From positions 186,001 through 250,000 of the forward strand of contig NW_020312247.1 of NCBI RefSeq assembly GCF_002999335.1: 64,000 bases of DNA, written 5' to 3'. Of this stretch, positions 1 through 13,100 are shown piece after piece. The first letter of the stretch is position 1, and every line of letters starts with the position of its first letter. The notes beneath the pieces were generated by a model. It ran no database searches, was not told where the DNA came from, and saw nothing but the letters and a program-made list of their open reading frames with translations. This DNA comes from Cyclospora cayetanensis. Lineage: Eukaryota; Apicomplexa; Conoidasida; Eucoccidiorida; Eimeriidae. Made by a program: the position numbers and the translations under genes.

Positions 1-3000
1 CACCTTCTCCGCCACGCGTTGAGATAGGTTCTCCAATGTCTGTGCGACGCGGTCTAAAGGAGAAAAAGACAAAAAAACGCACAAACCAGGAGGTGACAGC
101 AGGCAAAATATGCAATATCGAGAAGTCTCATGGTCAAAACACACGCCAAAGCTGCCTCAGAAAACAACCCAATGCGAAAAAACAAGTATTGCACCAGCAG
201 GGGTCTTCAAGAGGCCACGCATTCATGGCACGCAGATGTATGTATGTATATATATGTATGTGTGTGTATGTATGTATATGTATGTATGTATATGTATGTG
301 TGTGTGTGTGTATGTATATGTATGTGCGTGAGTGTATGAATGCGTATGTGTGTGTGTGTATGGGTATGTGTATGAATGTGTGTGCGTGTCTGTGTATGCA
401 TGTATGTATGGCTGTATATGTATGAATGTGTGTGCGTGTCTGTGTATGCATGTATGTATGGCTGTATATGTATGTATATATATGTATGTATGAATGTGTG
501 TTATGTATGAATGTGTGTTGTTTAGGTACATGTATGTATATGTATGCATGTATATACATGTATGTATGAATATGTGTGCGTGTCTGTGTATGCATGTATA
601 TACGTATGTATATATATGTATGTGTGAATGTGTGTTATGTATGAATGCGTGTTATGTATGTATTTGTATGCATGTATGTATATGTATGTTATGTATGAAT
701 GTATGTGTGTGCGTGTCTGTGCATGTATGTATGCATGTAAGTATGTATGTATACGTATATGTATGTATGTGCGTGTCTGTGCATGTATGTATGTAATGCT
801 GTATATGTATGTATGTATGAATGTGTGTTATGTATGAATGCATGTGTTGTGTATGAATATACGTGTTACGTATGTGTATGTATGTATGTATATGCATGTA
901 TGGCTGTATATGTATGTATATATATGTATGTATGTTATGTATGAATGTATGTGTGTATGCGTTTGTCTGTGTGTGTGCGTGTGTCTGTCCGCCGTGAGGA
1001 GTGCTGTTTCCGTGTTGTTGTGATTTTCTTACCAAGACAGTCCATTACGGGGGGCGAAAGTCTCTTAAGGTAAGGCAGAATGAGGTGCTCGAACGTATCA
1101 GGAGACGGAAATCCTGGAAGAGACTCGCCTTCGTGCAGTCTGATGGCGTTCTCGACTTGCTTGTCGGTGATATCATCCGAGATGCTCCTCTCGCAGAAAT
1201 CCTCCAGCAGCGTGGTGTATTCGTGGCGGATGCACGATCCAATCGTAAGACACTGATCCTGAGGAAACCGCATGCATACCCCCCTCAAGCGACCCTCTCC
1301 CTCTCTCTCCTGTATAAACGACCCTCTCTCTCCTGTATAAAGCCCACGGAAAAGCGTGTTCAGGCACTTTTTGAAAACTCCCTCTCAGCTCTAACAGCAG
1401 CTCGTGGTAGCCTCGTGACAAAGAGGCCCCCCCCCACTTCAAACACTGCCTGGTCGATATCCCCACCCCCATCCCTGAATTCGCCACCACTCCCCCAAAG
1501 CGCCAAGCCAAATTCCCTATTTCTATCTCTCTGTCTCTCTCTTTCTTTCTCTCTCTATTTCTCTCTTTTGCGAGGGAGGAATGCCTGCATTGCATGCATA
1601 AACAGACCTGATCGAAATACTTCTGCAGCCGCTTGTCGTACTTGCCCCTAATGGCGCTCTTAATGACCTCAACATAATCCGTGATCGCCGTCCACAGCAG
1701 CTGAGCTCGATCTTTAGACTCGGTGGGAACCCCCTGAGCGAAGCAGCAAGCATCATGAGAGGCATGCTGCATCTACCGCCGCGTGAGATCTAAGGCCTAA
1801 AGACCATGTGCGCGAGGGTAAGGGGAGGGGCAGGAGGAGACACGCACAGACAGCTAGCTAGCTAGACACATGCGCACTCAGACAGCAAGCTAGCTAGCTA
1901 GCTAGCTACACACACACACACTCGGACAGCGAGCTAGACTCGCAATGCCTAGCTTGCTATCTGGTTTGCTTCGATCTGCCTTTCCCACAACTGAGAGCGA
2001 GCACCGCAAAAAGACGTCGCACCTCGCCAAGCTCCTGAATCCTGCCGTGGACGTCTCGTGCCTTTATCTGAATCTCCTTGCGGATTTCGGGGAGCACATG
2101 TTTGATGTGAAGAAAGAGGACTCGCGTGAGCTTCTCCACAAGAGACGGAATGCCAAAATACTGGGGTCGCATGTGGCCATACACCGGATGCTTGCGGAAG
2201 TATTGACGCTCATCCTCCAAGCAAGCCTGAACGCTTTTGCCAGACTTGATATCCGCTTGAGACCGATTTCTCACGCCTGCAGAAATACAGCAGCCAGAAT
2301 CCAACAGCACGCAGTGCACCTTAAGCTCTGCTCGACTCTTGTCTGCGGCTAGTCCCCCAGACAAGGATGTGCATGCATGCATGCATGCCTGCGTGTCTTG
2401 CGTGGCTGTTGGCGTATGCATAGCTCGACGCAGCAAAGAACAGCACTGCTGGGCACTATCCACTACTATGTGCTGAGCGAGGCGGCAGTCAGAACGCGCA
2501 TGAAATAATTTCACAACTCATGCTGGCAGCCTTTTGACAAGTACACCAAATGGTGGTTCCCACACATGGCCCTCGTACACGCCTCGCCCCCAAGTATGTC
2601 CACCCACAGAGCCGTGTATAGATATTTTATGTGGGTGTATATGTACGTGTGCATGTGTGTATGTGTACATGTGTGTGTGTGTATGTATGTATGTGTGTGT
2701 GTGTGTATGTATGTGTGCATGTGTGTATGTGTGCATGTGTGTGTGTGTGGATGGCTATCTACGCCAAGTAAGCAATTGCCATTTCCCCCACTTTCCCCCA
2801 ACAATCCTCTGCCGCTCCTCCCTCAAAAACCGCGAAGAAAGCAAAGGAGGAAGAAGAGGAGGAAGGAGGCAAGAGGAAGAGGCCCTTGCGGCTACTGTAG
2901 AACGCGCCGCTTCCTAAGACTTGCCAGTATATCCAAGTCTAAGCGGAATCTCTTCCCCTAGCAGCATTTTCGAGGCGTCTGTGCCTTTGTCCATTAAATC

Positions 3001-6000
3001 AACTTTCGTTATGACTCCGATTGTCCGTACACCGCGGGGGTCGACGCGGCGCGCCAACTGCAAGGCGTCAGAAGTGGACATGTCTGCATGCGCTCACAAA
3101 CGCAATCGCGCTACCACTAGCACATGTACAAAAGGAAGAGGAAAACTGCGCGCATGCGAGACTCAGACAGAGAGAGAAAGAAAGCGAGAAAGAAAGAGAA
3201 AGAGAGAAAGAAAGAGAGACAAAAAGAGACATAGACAGAGAGACAAACAGACGCCCCTCAGGGGCCTCAACCATCAGAAGACTCCAGCAAACACATGCCC
3301 CCGAGTTTGCACATAGCCAGAGAGGTACACACTATATATAGCTATCTCCATCTGTATGCATGCATTTTAACTCTGCATCTTTCTGTAAGAGCGCCTCTCA
3401 CCGGCATTCGCTGGCAGAACAGCAAGAATGATAGTTCGAGGGTCAGCAGCGTATCTGAGGAAGAGGAGCAGAGCGCAACAGAAGCCCATCATAGCTGCAC
3501 ACGCGGCAAGACGAAGAAGAAGGCGAGCAAAATTGATGCAGTGCCATGTGAATCGTGCAGGGGAGGGAGGGGAGAAAGGGGGGGATGGCTGCCTCCCCTC
3601 TGCATGCGTCTAAGTGACAACGGCCAAGCTTGCACACACGCCAAGCGACACAAAAGTTGCATAATGTGAGCGCTAGATAATCGCTTAATTAAAAAAGCCC
3701 CATTCCCAAAATAAGGCGCAATCCATCTCTTGGCCCCGTTCAGCGCATGCATGCATACCCCCACAGAGCTCGACGAGGGGCAATGCAATCTCCCCGGCAA
3801 CTTGAGAAAACAATACAGCCCCTGCGCTTCCGGCTCAAGCGCTGCTCATGACTCTCACCTGAGTGCCATTTGGCGTGTCAGTGCCTCGATGTCATCTGAC
3901 TGGTCACTTCCCTTCAAAGGAACCCTCGTGATGCCAGGTAGATCAATAAGCGATAGATCTGGGCATCGCGTGGCGTATACAGTGAGCACTATGGGGGAGT
4001 CTACGATCCCCTTGTTCTTGCCTGGTGGGGATAAACGCCAACACACAGGCAGAACGGAAAAGATTGAGAAGTGCAGCGTGGAGCGTGCAGGGTTCTCTGC
4101 ACCATTTATCATAAACAGTGCGTCCCTGCTGCAGAACCGCCTCCCTCCCCATGAGGTGTGCGCACACAAAACAATACAATACACCACAAACCAATACAAT
4201 ACACCATAACATACACCACAATACAACATAAAAGAACACAGTACACCACGATACAATACAATACACCACGATACAACACAATACACCACGATACAATACA
4301 ATACACCATAACATACACCAGAATACAACATAACACAACACAATACACCACGATACAATACAATACACCATAACATACGCAACCCTTTCTACTTTCCTGG
4401 AAAAAGCCACGCGTTTTCTGACCCTTCACTGCCTCCCCCCCTTCTCTCTGTGCGCGTTGGTCTGTGCCCCCACGATTCCCAGAGTTCACATTTTTCAGCG
4501 ATTTGCAAAAAAACCTCCCCACACTCTCGAAACATGCACACACATACAGCGCGACCCCTCCGTCATAGAATGCGTGCATCCAGCTATCTAGAGCCTTGAT
4601 GAGGCAGAGAATTTTAAGGCAGTGCGCTTAGGGCCTTAGCACAGACCATGCTGCATGCTCACCAGCGACTTCATCTGTGAGGCGTTCGATCTGCCTGCGA
4701 ACTTCTTCGAAATTCGTATACTTCTTGTCCCTTGAGGAATCGAACACTGCGTATGCCTCTTCAGGAGCGTGCTCGGCTGCATGCAGAGAGAGAGACAGAG
4801 AGACTCATGCCGGCAGAAGCAGCGCGATACACATGCCAAGGCTTAGCCTTCTACAGCCAACAAAGCAAACTGCCTTTAAGGAGAGAGAGAGAGCACTACA
4901 GAGGACGCTAAGACGCGGTAGGATGACACCGGCGAGACAGACTCAGCGGCAAGACACCCTTCCTGACAGCAGACGGTGCCTCAAAAGCGAAGCCTCAAGA
5001 GGGGCATGACAAGAGACAGCAAGCTGCAACATAGCATGGAGAGCCACGCTGATATAGAGGAACCCCCCACGCCCACTGCTTCTGGCTTGGCTGTCGCCAT
5101 CCCGTGTAGAGCCAACGCCACCACACATTTAATGAAGAGGAGCAGAAAGACGCACAATACGGCACGCACAGACAGAGACCCACATTAACATCCACATAGA
5201 AAGATACACATGAACACACATACACACATACATAAAAAGATACACATGAACACACAAACATAAACACGCACATGAAACGATACACATGAACACACACACA
5301 AAAACACGCACATAAAAAAATACACATGAACACACACACAAAAACACGCACATGAAACGATACACATGAACACACATACACACATACATAAAAAGATACA
5401 CATGAACACACACACATGAACACGCACATAGAAAGATACACATGAACATACAAACATAAACACGCACATAAAGAGATACACATGAACACACACATAAACA
5501 TGCACATAAAAAGATTTCACATGAACACACACATAAACACGCACATGAAAAGATACACATGAACACACAAACATAAACACGCACATGAAAAGATACACAT
5601 GAACACACATAAGCACACAGTGAAAAACACACATTGCATACATGCACAGAGATATATATAAATATAGAAAGAGAAAAAAGCGAGAACCTACATTCCGGAA
5701 GATGCACCAGGCGCAGCTCAAGCGGGCGTCGCGTAACTACGCCGTCGCCTCGAGGCAGAAAATCAACACCGACGATTGCCTCTAATACAGAACTCTTGCC
5801 TGAAACAACATCCGTCCCACATCTCCAAGCAACATCTAGTTAAAAAAATGAGAGTCAGAAGCCCCCAAAGGAGTCAAAGAACCCCTAAAAACTCCTGGAA
5901 AAAGCTCCTTCAGAGAAGCGATGCGCCGACGGTCATTTTCGTCAAGGCTCGTTTCCATGAGCTAAACCAAGGTGTCAACAGGATCAGAGGGCAAGGAGAA

Positions 6001-6851
6001 ACATGAAAGAGAATACAAAAAGCGAGCCGCTGCTTTTTCGTAGACTGACCAGCTGACTGTGTGCCTAAGACACATATGCGCGGCAGCTGAATCCACTGCT
6101 GAACGCCGCAATCCCTCAGCTCGTCCTGCAGCGAAACACCACACACTTTGAAGCCCCCACATGTATCGGAAGCCGTTCACAAGAGCGAAGATATTGGTGC
6201 CTATTGCCGATGTGCTCTGCATAATGCCGCTTCTGAAGGTCGCTCATGCGCCACGCATGCGCAAACAATGCCACGCGGTCCAGCCGCTTGAGAAAAGTGA
6301 GTCCTTTCCCCATCCTCCCTCCGCATGTTTGCCGAGAGCGCCCCCTGGTAGCACGCGATGCAAGCCTGGGAGTTCTATGGGAAATGCCAAAGTGCCCTCT
6401 CTCAATTCGGCCCAGGTAGCCGCGGTGGAATAGAACGGCAGCACAACAGTGAAGAAGGCGGAGCCTTGGCGATCAATCGAAAGGAGTGACGAAACACCAG
6501 CCATGGCCGCCCACAATAAAGCATAGGGAGGGCTGCTGTCAGAAGAAATATGTAAACACCCTGTTAGACGGGAATAAGCTGGCGCGTTGCAGAGACGAGG
6601 GGGAAGCCATCGCACAGGCGACTCTAACAAACGGCAGAGAGCGCTCTGATTGCGCCCCCTAAGGTACCCTGGGCTGCGGCATGCTGCTAGTCAATTCTGA
6701 GTAATCGAGACAGGGAAGGGCTGCAGTGTCTTACCACCACGTTAATCAGCTTCCGGAGCTGATGATACATCTGGGATTCGAGCTTGGCGCCATCGCCGCT
6801 GGCGGTGCTGGCGGTCTCTGAAGCCATTTGGTGCCCACTGGGGTGCTCCAT
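1..6851 (-). CDS. Dynamin-related GTPase, 3' end beyond the window
   Basis: Large GTPase of the dynamin family, which polymerises on membranes to divide organelles or cut vesicles. Eleven exons are visible (minus strand): 6851-6735, 6125-6050, 5799-5692, 4776-4663, 4021-3859, 3454-3402, 3083-2925, 2276-2023, 1733-1608, 1258-1033, 53-1. Phases agree at every junction and give 483 residues. G1 P-loop GTQSAGKS is at 60-67, the switch-I segment [12 protein letters not shown] at 78-89, G3 DLPG at 165-168 and G4 TKVD at 236-239, followed by stalk sequence ([22 protein letters not shown]). The GTPase effector domain would lie outside the window. The start is the ATG at 6851; MASE at residue 9 is an alternative. 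Apicomplexans have several dynamins (DrpA, B, C); I cannot say which this is. The intron 2924-2277 uses a GC donor. Confidence 0.93.
232..995. repeat. TATG/TGTG microsatellite in dynamin intron 10
   Basis: About 760 bases of imperfect TATG, TGTG and TATA repeats on the plus strand, with larger units repeated (for example GAATGTGTGTGCGTGTCTG at 424 and near 570). It lies wholly between dynamin exons 11 (53-1) and 10 (1258-1033). All long reading frames here (Met/Cys/Val/Tyr or His/Thr/Ile runs) are artefacts of the repeat. Confidence 0.9.
1845..1925. repeat. CTAG tetranucleotide and CA repeats in dynamin intron 8
   Basis: Two blocks of tandem CTAG separated by GACAGCAAG-like spacers, followed by a short CA run. 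The tract sits between dynamin exons 9 (1733-1608) and 8 (2276-2023). No gene content is seen. Confidence 0.8.
2631..2750. repeat. TG/TATG microsatellite in dynamin intron 7
   Basis: Imperfect TGTG/TATG repeat on the plus strand inside the GC-AG intron of the dynamin gene (2924-2277). The same intron also carries a TGCATGCA run at 2370-2388. Confidence 0.85.
3165..3245. repeat. AGAGA purine tract in dynamin intron 6
   Basis: Imperfect AGAGAAAG repeat on the plus strand, so pyrimidine-rich in the transcript, between dynamin exons 7 (3083-2925) and 6 (3454-3402). Confidence 0.8.
4165..4378. repeat. AC-rich minisatellite in dynamin intron 4
   Basis: Repeats of ATACACCACGATACAA and related variants on the plus strand, within the intron between dynamin exons 5 (4021-3859) and 4 (4776-4663). 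The Cys/Tyr/Ile/Val-rich minus-strand frames across it are not coding. Confidence 0.85.
5190..5640. repeat. Minisatellite with core GATACACATGAACACAC in dynamin intron 3
   Basis: Some ten degenerate units of roughly 36-42 bases that share a GATACACATGAAC core and CACGCACAT spacers. It occupies much of the intron between dynamin exons 4 (4776-4663) and 3 (5799-5692). Confidence 0.85.
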
Positions 6852-9800
6852 CTCAAGAAGGAGGCAGTAAGCAGAAAGTGACCAAAAAGGAGGAAGAAAG
6901 AAAAATTGGGGAGACTGGCAGACAGACAGACAGCTGCTGCTGCTGTTACTGCAGATGGGGGAAAACCTCGGTTGCCCCCGAGCCAAAGCCAAGGCGAGAT
7001 TCAAAAATGGAAAGAAGATGGCAGCCCTGAGAAGCGTGAAACCCCAGAAATAGCAGACAGGCAGGCAGCTCAGCTGGTGGGCAGACCGTGAAGTCGGCCG
7101 GCGGGAAGGGAGGATAATACGAGAAAATAGATGCGTTTTTCTGCTTTGCCCTTTATGGATTTGGCAATTAAGCAGCAAAAAAAAGAGGTTACTGCGGCAA
7201 CCTGACACCAGTCACCGCTTTGATCCACGGGCTGCCAATACACCCGGGCGAACATGACTCGGAAGAGCACCGGCGTCGGTCATTGTCCTTTCGGGGGTTT
7301 TGTCTGCAACGACAGAGCTCGACTCTCCCCTCCTAGTTCTAAATTCTTTTGAATTTGACTGTGTACCACTCGATTAATGCCTTATAATATCCTATTACGC
7401 TCTAGGCTTCCCAGGATCAATAACCAGATGCTGTTTGTGTTTTCGCCGGCATGTGCGAACGCACGACGTGGCACTGTCTTGTTCGCATCACTGAGGGGAT
7501 ATAAAAGCTAGTCCATTTTAAGGACGCGTTCCGGCAGTCTGCTTCCAGGACCCAATGAGTTGAATTCGTTAACAGCGTTGCTTCTCCTGCCGCCACACTA
7601 CGTGCTTTTGTATTCCAGTGACGCGCCACTGCGGCGACATAAGCGCTACTCAACTTGAAGAAATGTATTTTGGTACTCTGTTTCTAGGACTTGATGCATT
7701 GAATCCGTTAACAGCAGCGTTGCTTCTCCTGCCGCCTCACAGCACGCTGTTGAATCTTGGTAGAGCAACTGCTCTCTTTCCACCACCAGCTAAACCGCAT
7801 CTTTTTCAGTTCATTACAAATCCATTAGCTCACTCAACGTGAATCATGCCGATCCGGTACTACCATACACGTGAGATAGGGTAATAAGAATCATTATTCT
7901 ATTAGGAGTCCCTGCAGAGCTCTGGGCTTAGCAATCCTTGATCGCAGCCAGCGGTACCCGCCTAGAGTGTTACTCAAAGAGCTGTGCAGACTTCTGCTCC
8001 TAGCCTTGTCGGTTGTGTGATCTGGTTTTGATTAGAAAAGCTCCGTCTTTGTCGGGCTGGAGTGACCTGGAAACTCTAGCCAAGTAGCATGTCACGCTGC
8101 ATCTACAAGTTGGTTGTGCTCACTTTGGGTAACCGCTGCGCTTTTACTCCCAGGGCATTTTGGTGGAGTTAGACAGCACTGTTCCTTCCTGGGATTTTTA
8201 GCGGTAGACACTGGATTCTGCTGCCACTTTATTTGGGTGCTGAAGTATGCAGGTTGTAACGCGGGCCAGCGATCTACATAGGGCGACTTTTTCACCCAAA
8301 TTTCCTACAAGTATAACCAAAAGCCACTAGGGGCCTTCCTCAAAAAGTCACTTCCCTCGTTGTTCTGCTGTCCTTACGCTTCAAGTTTTGACGTGTGATG
8401 GACAGGGGGATCACTAGGCTAGATGGATGCGGCTACACTCTCGGAACACACGTCATATTCACTGTAAGTTGCAAATAGCAACTTATAGTGCACAGGGGAG
8501 AAATAGCTATTATTTTTCTGGGCTAACAAAGCTTTGTTTGAATTGACGGACATCAGCCGAAACAAATAGCCTATTTTTTTGAATTGTTGATTGCATATCA
8601 CTGAAGAGAATCAAGTGCCCAAATTAAGTGTTTGGCCTACAACACAATGGTATTGCCCAAGAGGCAGTTTTGCTACTATTTATATCGCTCTACGCTCCAG
8701 AACATGCACTATCAGCGAAGCGGCACTGTAGGGCAACTTTAATCCTCATCGGTGCAACAGTCGCTAGCCTAAATACTTTCTACTGTGCTCTCCTGTATCC
8801 CGACAGCTCAATTGCAGCTGCATGCGGCGACAAACCCTGCTTTTCATAGGTGCACGTCTGTCCAGAGCAGGGTCAAAGGCCCTTACGGCTCATTAGGGGC
8901 GAATTCTGCTGGAGCCATACAAGAATGGAGACGATATGGGTTTCTGCAGCATCCGTTCCCCTGATACATACGCAGCGAATGCAGCGCAGCTTGTCGGCTT
9001 ATCTTGAGGGATTCTTTTTTCGATGGCATTCAAAGCGTTTATAATTTCTGGAGAAGGCATAGCTACAGGGTGTGCAGGCAAACACGAAGCAGCACTTCAG
9101 GAGAGGTAACGCCCCGTAGCTTCTGTGTTAGTTATTCTCGCACCGGTCACTCCCCCCAGCCACACCCCATGCATTGTGATCCCACGCCTTATTCGTACGG
9201 TGGTTCTGCGTGAGGGATTTTAAATGCCCTCGTATTAAACGAGGCCCCCTATCCCATCCCTCAAAGCCCTTCGCAGCTTTCTACCGAAGCGGCAGTAGCC
9301 CGCACTTGTCTCTTTACATCAGGATCTCGCTCGCGGAGATCTGTGAAAGAGGTTGATAGAGGATGCGCGTGCAGCGCGTCGCAACACAGTTGGTCTTTAA
9401 GTAAAGCGCCTAAGACAAAAGTCTCGTAGTGGCGCGGTGCACGAGGGACAGGAGCTGCTGTTACCCATTGAAGAGGCCGCGAGGGAGCCAGCAGCCTAGC
9501 TCTACGGCATGCACAAGCCACACTGCGTTTTCTGTACAGCAGCCTCTGGGCGTTAAGACTACCTCTTGCTCCCTTTAAGCCCCCCCTTCCCCCCTCCCCT
9601 AACAATTCTGTGCCCCCTCATATGCGTAGCGCTGAGTACGACGTTTCTATCGATTCTTCTAGTCCCGCGAACGCCTAATGACCAATTAAGTTGCAGTGGC
9701 GGGAAGCGTCGGGCTACACAGTGCAACCTGCTCGCACATTTTCCCGTGTCTTCCAGCCGCTCCAAAGAGAGCTGCACGCGATGCTGCCTCTTCACGGTAC

Positions 9801-10146
9801 ACACAAAGAGGAGCGAAATGCTACAAAAAGAGGCCCACAGGGCACTCCTAGGAGCCCTTCTAGTGCCACATATGCATGTGCCTATGCATATATATATACA
9901 TGTACAGGTTAATCCTTGAAGGCACTTCTACAGCACCGGTATAGGCGGGCTGGGTTGTGCGAACACACGTGGTAACGCTGCGTCCTTCGGGGTTGCAGCA
10001 CGAGAAGAGCGGCGAGAACTGACAGCTATTCAGTTATGTGTGCCTCTTTAGGAAAGGGCGTTTCGTGCAGCAAAGCCACTATTGCCAGTTGCAGCTAACG
10101 TCGCTATGCCTCAACATTCCTCATATCTCTTGTTCGGAGTCCCCCC
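6852..10146. other. Intergenic region between the dynamin and exchanger genes
   Basis: About 3.3 kb upstream of the dynamin start and downstream of the exchanger stop. Reading frames are all short (115 codons or fewer, apart from one that runs into dynamin exon 1) and show no recognisable motif. It contains an imperfect direct duplication at 7544-7746. No gene is supported. Confidence 0.6.
7544..7746. repeat. Imperfect direct duplication of about 60 bases
   Basis: Segment 7544-7602 (TCCAGGACCCAATGAGTTG, then GTTAACAGCGTTGCTTCTCC) is repeated with changes at 7683-7746 (TCTAGGACTTGATGCATTG, then GTTAACAGCAGCGTTGCTTC). Start-to-start spacing is about 139 bases. Function unknown. Confidence 0.7.
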
Positions 10147-13100
10147 TCAGGCCGGAGAAGCACCTGCTGAGGCTGGTTTCTGCACAACCTGCAGAAAGCC
10201 TGAGGGGCTCACGTCTTCAGACGGCGAAAAAGCCATATCGAATTCTTCTAGGCAGCAAGGATCACCTCGGGGAAGTGATCCGGCTGGTAGTTGTCGCTGC
10301 TGGTCCTGCTGAGCAGAGAGCTCTCTGTCGCTACGAAGGTTGGTAGATACTGCACTATCGTTCTCTAGGGATTCCAGTGTCGGAGGAATGTTTGCATACA
10401 CACTGCGCCCTCTTTTTCGGTGTTGCCGTTGCTGCTGCTTCGTGCCTGTTGCGTACTGCTGCAACTCCATGGCGGACTGCTCCGGGTTGCAGCTCGCCCT
10501 CTGCGAATTGATGAAGAAGGGAGTGAGATATCTGCATATGCACCAAGACAGGCGATAAGGACGCAGTTGGCAATACTGGGGGGGAGAGAAGGGGGGCAGC
10601 AGGCGGAGAGGCGTCCTCCTGAGCTAACCGAAGAGCAAGCACGAGCAGTAAGGCAGTCACTATATATGCATACATATATATACATATATATGCACCTCGC
10701 ATCCAGCTGTTTCAGTGCCCTTCGCAGATACGCGCAGCAGTTGTTCCTGCACCAAGCGGTGCGACTTTCCGCAAGCAGCTCCTCCTGCTGCTGCTGCTGT
10801 TGTTGCACCCCAAGCACCTCCTCCGAGATGCCGTCGGGGTTGTTGCTCTCGCCCCTGTGGTGCCTACATGTGCTACTAGCCATTTCGTCAGATGCCTCCC
10901 TCACAAATATGCCCAAGGGCCGCAAGGCAAACAAGAGCGCTGGAGCTGCGAGACAACAGCGCAGTCCACACGCGCAGAGAACAGAGAGTGAAGGGAGCAT
11001 GCAGATACTCCCTTTCGAAAGCCTTTGTGTCCACTGTCTCCAGAGCTCCTCCGTGCGCTGTCAACTCTAAACGCACTGAGGAAGAGAACGGAGACGAGAG
11101 CCACAACAAGCGTAAGAGTGAGGATCGCCTGCCCCTCAAAGCCGCCAAAGTCGTGTTGAGCTCTTTCCGCCAAGGCGAATGCTGCACAAAAAGCACATGC
11201 ACGCAACGGCTAGAACGTCCCTCCCCCTCGACCCCTCGCATTCGAACGCTACAAAGAGCATCCAACAGTCTAGAACCCTCTCTGAGCACTCTCCTCGGAG
11301 TGGGGGGTCTGCGACGCACCAACAGTTCCTCGCAGACCGCAAAGAGCAATTGCGTGCTGCTCCTTTGCGCTCAGCACCTTGCGGCCTCTAAACAAGTTGA
11401 GAAAGAAGCAAGTAAGATACACGCTAATGGCTCTGCATGCAAAGACACGCAACCTCCACAACACGCATATACTTCATGTTCCTAGAACAACCCCCCAAGA
11501 ACGTCAAGCTCCCCCTCGGCACGCATGTATGCAGCTCCGACAGCCGTTCTTGCGCGGAGAGACTGGCGGGGAGAAAAAGACGGCCGCTGTCGCGGCGCTC
11601 TCTGCAGATCTTGTGGATCCGGATTCACCGAGCCGCAGCGATGACTGCAATTCCAGCAGCCACGAAAACACCGCAGTCTTTTAGGGGCAGCAGGTCGAAC
11701 GAGAAAGGCGCTAGGCCGAGATATACAAAGACCACGCACTCCGCGAGCAGTGCAAAAGCCCTAAACACGCCTGCGCACACAGGAGCTCTGCATGCATGCA
11801 GCGGCTTGCAAGAAGGCCGCCAGACAATGCGGAAGCAGCGGAACGCAGCCTGCATTTCAGATCTGGCAGCGCAGCACTTGCATGCGACACGGAGGCAAAG
11901 AGAGGGGGCACATAAGGGTCCTCTGGACAGCATGCCTAGGCCCTGCCGAGCACACCGCGAACCACACACGACGCATGCAGCTGTGCTTAGAAGGCAAGAT
12001 GGATTATGGAATCTCTCTAAGAAGGGACTCTTTTCGGCATGTAACGAGACATCTCGACGGGCATGCACATGTGCAGTAGTTCTCTGCAGAAAAACGCGAA
12101 AGGGAGCACCTCCATATGATGTTTTTTGCGTGGAAGGGGGGAGGAAGATAATCCTGACAGCGATCAGGCTTCGCACGCTGGAGTTTTTTCGTGCGCCTTA
12201 CCACGGGCAGCCACCTGTGCAGACACTGAGAGATTCGGAAAGGCGTATTTCCCCATGGAAATGCCACAGAAGCAGATAGACACGATGCCGCTCCCTCCGC
12301 AACCCTGATACACCCAAACCACAAATCGTGAGCCGTAAACGTCGCATCGTCCTCTGCCCGCATGTGTACACGGCAGAGAGAGAGAAGGAGAGAGAGAGAG
12401 AGAGCCAGACAGAGAGAGAGAGAGCTGCCGTAAGTACGGCCTTCACGACTAAGTTCAAACGCATGCAGACAGAGCTTTCGAAAAGAGAAGGTTTTGACCT
12501 TTTGAAGCCTTACGTCTGCTATCAGATACGCAATCCACGGGAAGAGAAGCAACAAAGCAACTTCCATCGCGAGATTTTCCTCACGATTCAGACCGATGTG
12601 CTTGTACATCTGCGAGCGTGCTCAGCAAGCGAACGACATTGCAAACCCTGCTTTTTTGTGAGGTGCAGTCCGTTCACCCCCACCAAATTTCTCACAAATT
12701 CTCCACCATTCCACAGGCTCTGCTGCAGGGTATCTCTGCTAGCAGCGCGTCAAACGCAGCGGGATAGGTGCCGCGCACAAGAGAAAGAGATACAAAAAGA
12801 AAGAGGAAAAAGGCTTTGCGATGCACATGCCCCCAACACACATACCCAGGCAGCAGGGAGTTAGTAGCGGATGTTTTCTCAAGAATGCCTGTGATGAAGA
12901 GAGAGAGAAGAAGAAACGCACCAGAGCTACAGCAGCTCCAGTGAGGACTCCCAGAGCGGTAGACGCGCAAAAGGTGGCGAGGAAGGAAGCTGCAACAGCA
13001 GTCAGTCCTGTGTTTAATTCGCCATCCGTCACCGCCTTGTAGAGCACTAGAGAAACTGCGTCATTCAGAAGGCTTTCCCCGAAAAGCTGAGAGACAGGCA

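Noticed and set aside
134..1035. Long minus-strand frames of His/Thr/Ile and plus-strand frames of Met/Cys/Val/Tyr
   Set aside because: They are translations of the TATG/TGTG array inside a dynamin intron, open on several frames at once.
3855..4579. Minus-strand frames full of Cys/Val/Ile/Tyr upstream of the dynamin GKNKG segment
   Set aside because: Only the part from 4021 leftward is dynamin exon 5; the rest is the intronic AC-rich array.
11077..11100. A 19-base micro-intron in the exchanger at the end of exon 9
   Set aside because: It would join to HGGALETVDTK in phase, but a normal intron from the same GTGCGT donor to the TTGTCTCGCAG acceptor at 10946 also agrees in phase and leads into the tail with the LDARYLTPFF motif.
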